A stretch of DNA of 64,000 bases, taken from NCBI RefSeq assembly GCF_963666665.1, contig NZ_OY762999.1:1679501-1743500 (forward strand), written 5' to 3'. Made by a program: the position numbers and the translations under genes. Shown piece after piece: positions 62,774-64,000 of this stretch. The stretch is from Maridesulfovibrio sp. (GTDB lineage Bacteria; Desulfobacterota; Desulfovibrionia; Desulfovibrionales; Desulfovibrionaceae). The notes beneath the pieces were generated by a model. The model saw only the letters and a program-made list of their open reading frames with translations, did no database searches and was not told the DNA's origin. The number at the start of each line of letters is the position of its first letter. The stretch's first letter is position 1.

Positions 62774-64000
62774 TTAGCTCAGCTTAATTTCATTCTTAAA
62801 AAAGGCTTCAACCTTGCTGCGGCTGACAGGTTTTGAAAACAAGTATCCCTGACCGAACTCACAACCGAGATCACGTAACGCATCCTGCTGCTCAATCTCC
62901 TCCACACCTTCGGCAACAACGTTCAAACCGAGGTTATGCGCAAGGTTGACGATTGCACGCACAATCTCAAGGTTCTCGATAGACTCATTCATTTTCCGTA
63001 CAAAACTGAGATCTATCTTCAGCTGGTCAAGCGGGAATTCCTGCAAATTACTCATGGATGAATAGCCTGTTCCAAAATCATCAATAGAAACCAGAACCCC
63101 TGCTGATTTAAGCCTGTTAAGCATGTCCACGGACTGCTTGGCCCGCTCCATTATTGCGGTTTCAGTAATTTCAATTTTTAAATTACGCGCAGGTAGATCA
63201 AATTCACTCAACTTGGAAAGGATATTGTCTACAAGTGCAGGCTGTGAGAACTGACGCGGCGATATATTGATGGACATCATCATATCAGAAGCGGAATCAT
63301 ACTTAACCTGCCAACTCTTCATCTGGCGGCAAGCTTCACTGACAACCCAACTACCAAGCTCAAAGATAAGCCCGGACTCTTCCGCCATTGGAATAAATTC
63401 GCCGGGCATAACCAGACCACGACGAGGATGATTCCAACGGATCAATGCCTCAAAACCTACAACACTATGACTTTGCAATGAATATATCGGCTGGTAATCC
63501 AGAAATAATTCATCTCCAGAAAGCATTGCCGCCCGGAGATCGCTTTCAAGCTGCATCGCCTGTACGGCCTCTTCCAGCATCCTTTTATTGAAAACCTTGA
63601 TCCTATCCCTTCCGGACTCTTTAGCCTGATGCATGGCAACGTTGGAATTCTGGATAATTTCTTCCGGCTTGTCATACTCGGTAGGACTGAGCAAAACACC
63701 GTAACTGGCAGCGATATTGATCTTATGCCCTTCGATAATAATGGGATCGTTCAAGCAATCCCTTATACGCCGGACAATGCGGATACCTTCCCGCGGGGAA
63801 GCAAGCTCCTCGAGCACCACAATAAACTCATCGCCACCGAACCGGGACACCGTATCCAGTTCACGAATGGTTTGAAGCAGTCGTTTGGAAACTTCCACCA
63901 GCAATTTATCGCCGATATTATGACCAAGGCTGTCATTAATGATTTTAAAACGGTCCAAATCCATAAAAACAACCGCAAAATAGTAATTCTCACGACGGCG
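62774..64000 (-). CDS. GGDEF-EAL domain protein (partial, N-terminus outside window)
   Basis: The visible 408 residues include the end of a diguanylate-cyclase domain with intact GGDEF (SRFGGDEFIVVLEE) and a full phosphodiesterase domain with GFEALIRWNHPRRG, the metal-binding MSINISPRQFSQ, EITETAIM, SIDDFGTGYSSM, DLSFV and EGVEE. Both catalytic motifs look complete, so it may make and break c-di-GMP or one domain may control the other. The frame continues past 64000 to an unseen sensor part. It is followed by a 110-base gap and terminator. Confidence 0.94.
   Translation of the reverse strand, partial: RRRENYYFAVVFMDLDRFKIINDSLGHNIGDKLLVEVSKRLLQTIRELDTVSRFGGDEFIVVLEELASPREGIRIVRRIRDCLNDPIIIEGHKINIAASYGVLLSPTEYDKPEEIIQNSNVAMHQAKESGRDRIKVFNKRMLEEAVQAMQLESDLRAAMLSGDELFLDYQPIYSLQSHSVVGFEALIRWNHPRRGLVMPGEFIPMAEESGLIFELGSWVVSEACRQMKSWQVKYDSASDMMMSINISPRQFSQPALVDNILSKLSEFDLPARNLKIEITETAIMERAKQSVDMLNRLKSAGVLVSIDDFGTGYSSMSNLQEFPLDQLKIDLSFVRKMNESIENLEIVRAIVNLAHNLGLNVVAEGVEEIEQQDALRDLGCEFGQGYLFSKPVSRSKVEAFFKNEIKLS

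Overview
This 64-kb window looks like chromosomal housekeeping DNA from a sulfate-reducing deltaproteobacterium of the Desulfovibrionales, probably a marine lineage of moderate GC content (Maridesulfovibrio-like). The inference rests on gene content: a CcmE with Cys instead of His at the haem site and no ccmG/ccmH beside it, four-subunit 2-oxoacid:ferredoxin oxidoreductase plus indolepyruvate oxidoreductase, a pseudouridine synthase-CoaE fusion, and small dispersed palindromic repeats after genes. No rRNA, tRNA, CRISPR array, insertion sequence or prophage was seen.

Layout. 1-5.1 kb (minus): pssA-leuA-leuC (cut by the left edge), then a GNAT acetyltransferase and mnmA. 5.2-7.2 kb (minus): upp and uraA separated by a terminator. 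7.4-9.3 kb (plus): an RluD-type/CoaE fusion and a probable 6S RNA. 9.4-10.8 kb (plus): an overlapping set of a MNT nucleotidyltransferase, two unknown small ORFs and a rhomboid protease. 11.5-16 kb: cbpA-cbpM, clpB and a 56-residue helix-turn-helix protein. 16-18.6 kb (minus): feoAB. 18.9-27 kb (plus): M29 aminopeptidase, grpE-dnaK, an LpoA-like lipoprotein, gatC-gatA. 27-31.1 kb: an RRM RNA-binding protein behind a structured leader, a membrane pentapeptide-repeat protein, a class III aminotransferase and a CopZ-like protein. 31.2-34.7 kb (minus): tatB-tatC-hisB-lipoprotein-hisA, mostly overlapping. 35-38.3 kb (minus): guaB-guaA behind a structured leader ending in a terminator. 38.4-43.3 kb (minus): a complete branched-chain amino-acid ABC transporter. 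43.7-50.1 kb (minus): a CBS-domain membrane protein followed by ccmE-F-A-B-C-D and a TPR protein. 50.4-53.5 kb: a glycosyltransferase 9, nadD, proA. 53.8-59.3 kb (plus): a membrane TPR protein, iorA-iorB, a sigma-54 activator and a lipoprotein. 59.4-62.4 kb (minus): korD-A-B-C. 62.8-64 kb (minus): a GGDEF-EAL protein cut by the right edge.

Themes. Proteostasis genes (clpB, cbpAM, grpE-dnaK), nucleotide salvage and GMP synthesis, amino-acid synthesis and uptake, cytochrome c maturation, and ferredoxin-linked 2-oxoacid metabolism are grouped in compact operons with frequent 1-14-base overlaps. The most interesting non-coding signals are (i) the guaBA leader, with a promoter, two hairpins and an intrinsic terminator before the start codon; (ii) the leader of the RRM gene, with a three-way-junction-like fold and a terminator-like element; (iii) a perfect 12-bp inverted repeat with a 44-bp spacer upstream of the liv operon; and (iv) five copies of a GCCTCCGGCGGC-headed repeat, one of them inside the ccm operon. 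All structures and promoters were read by eye, without folding or database searches.
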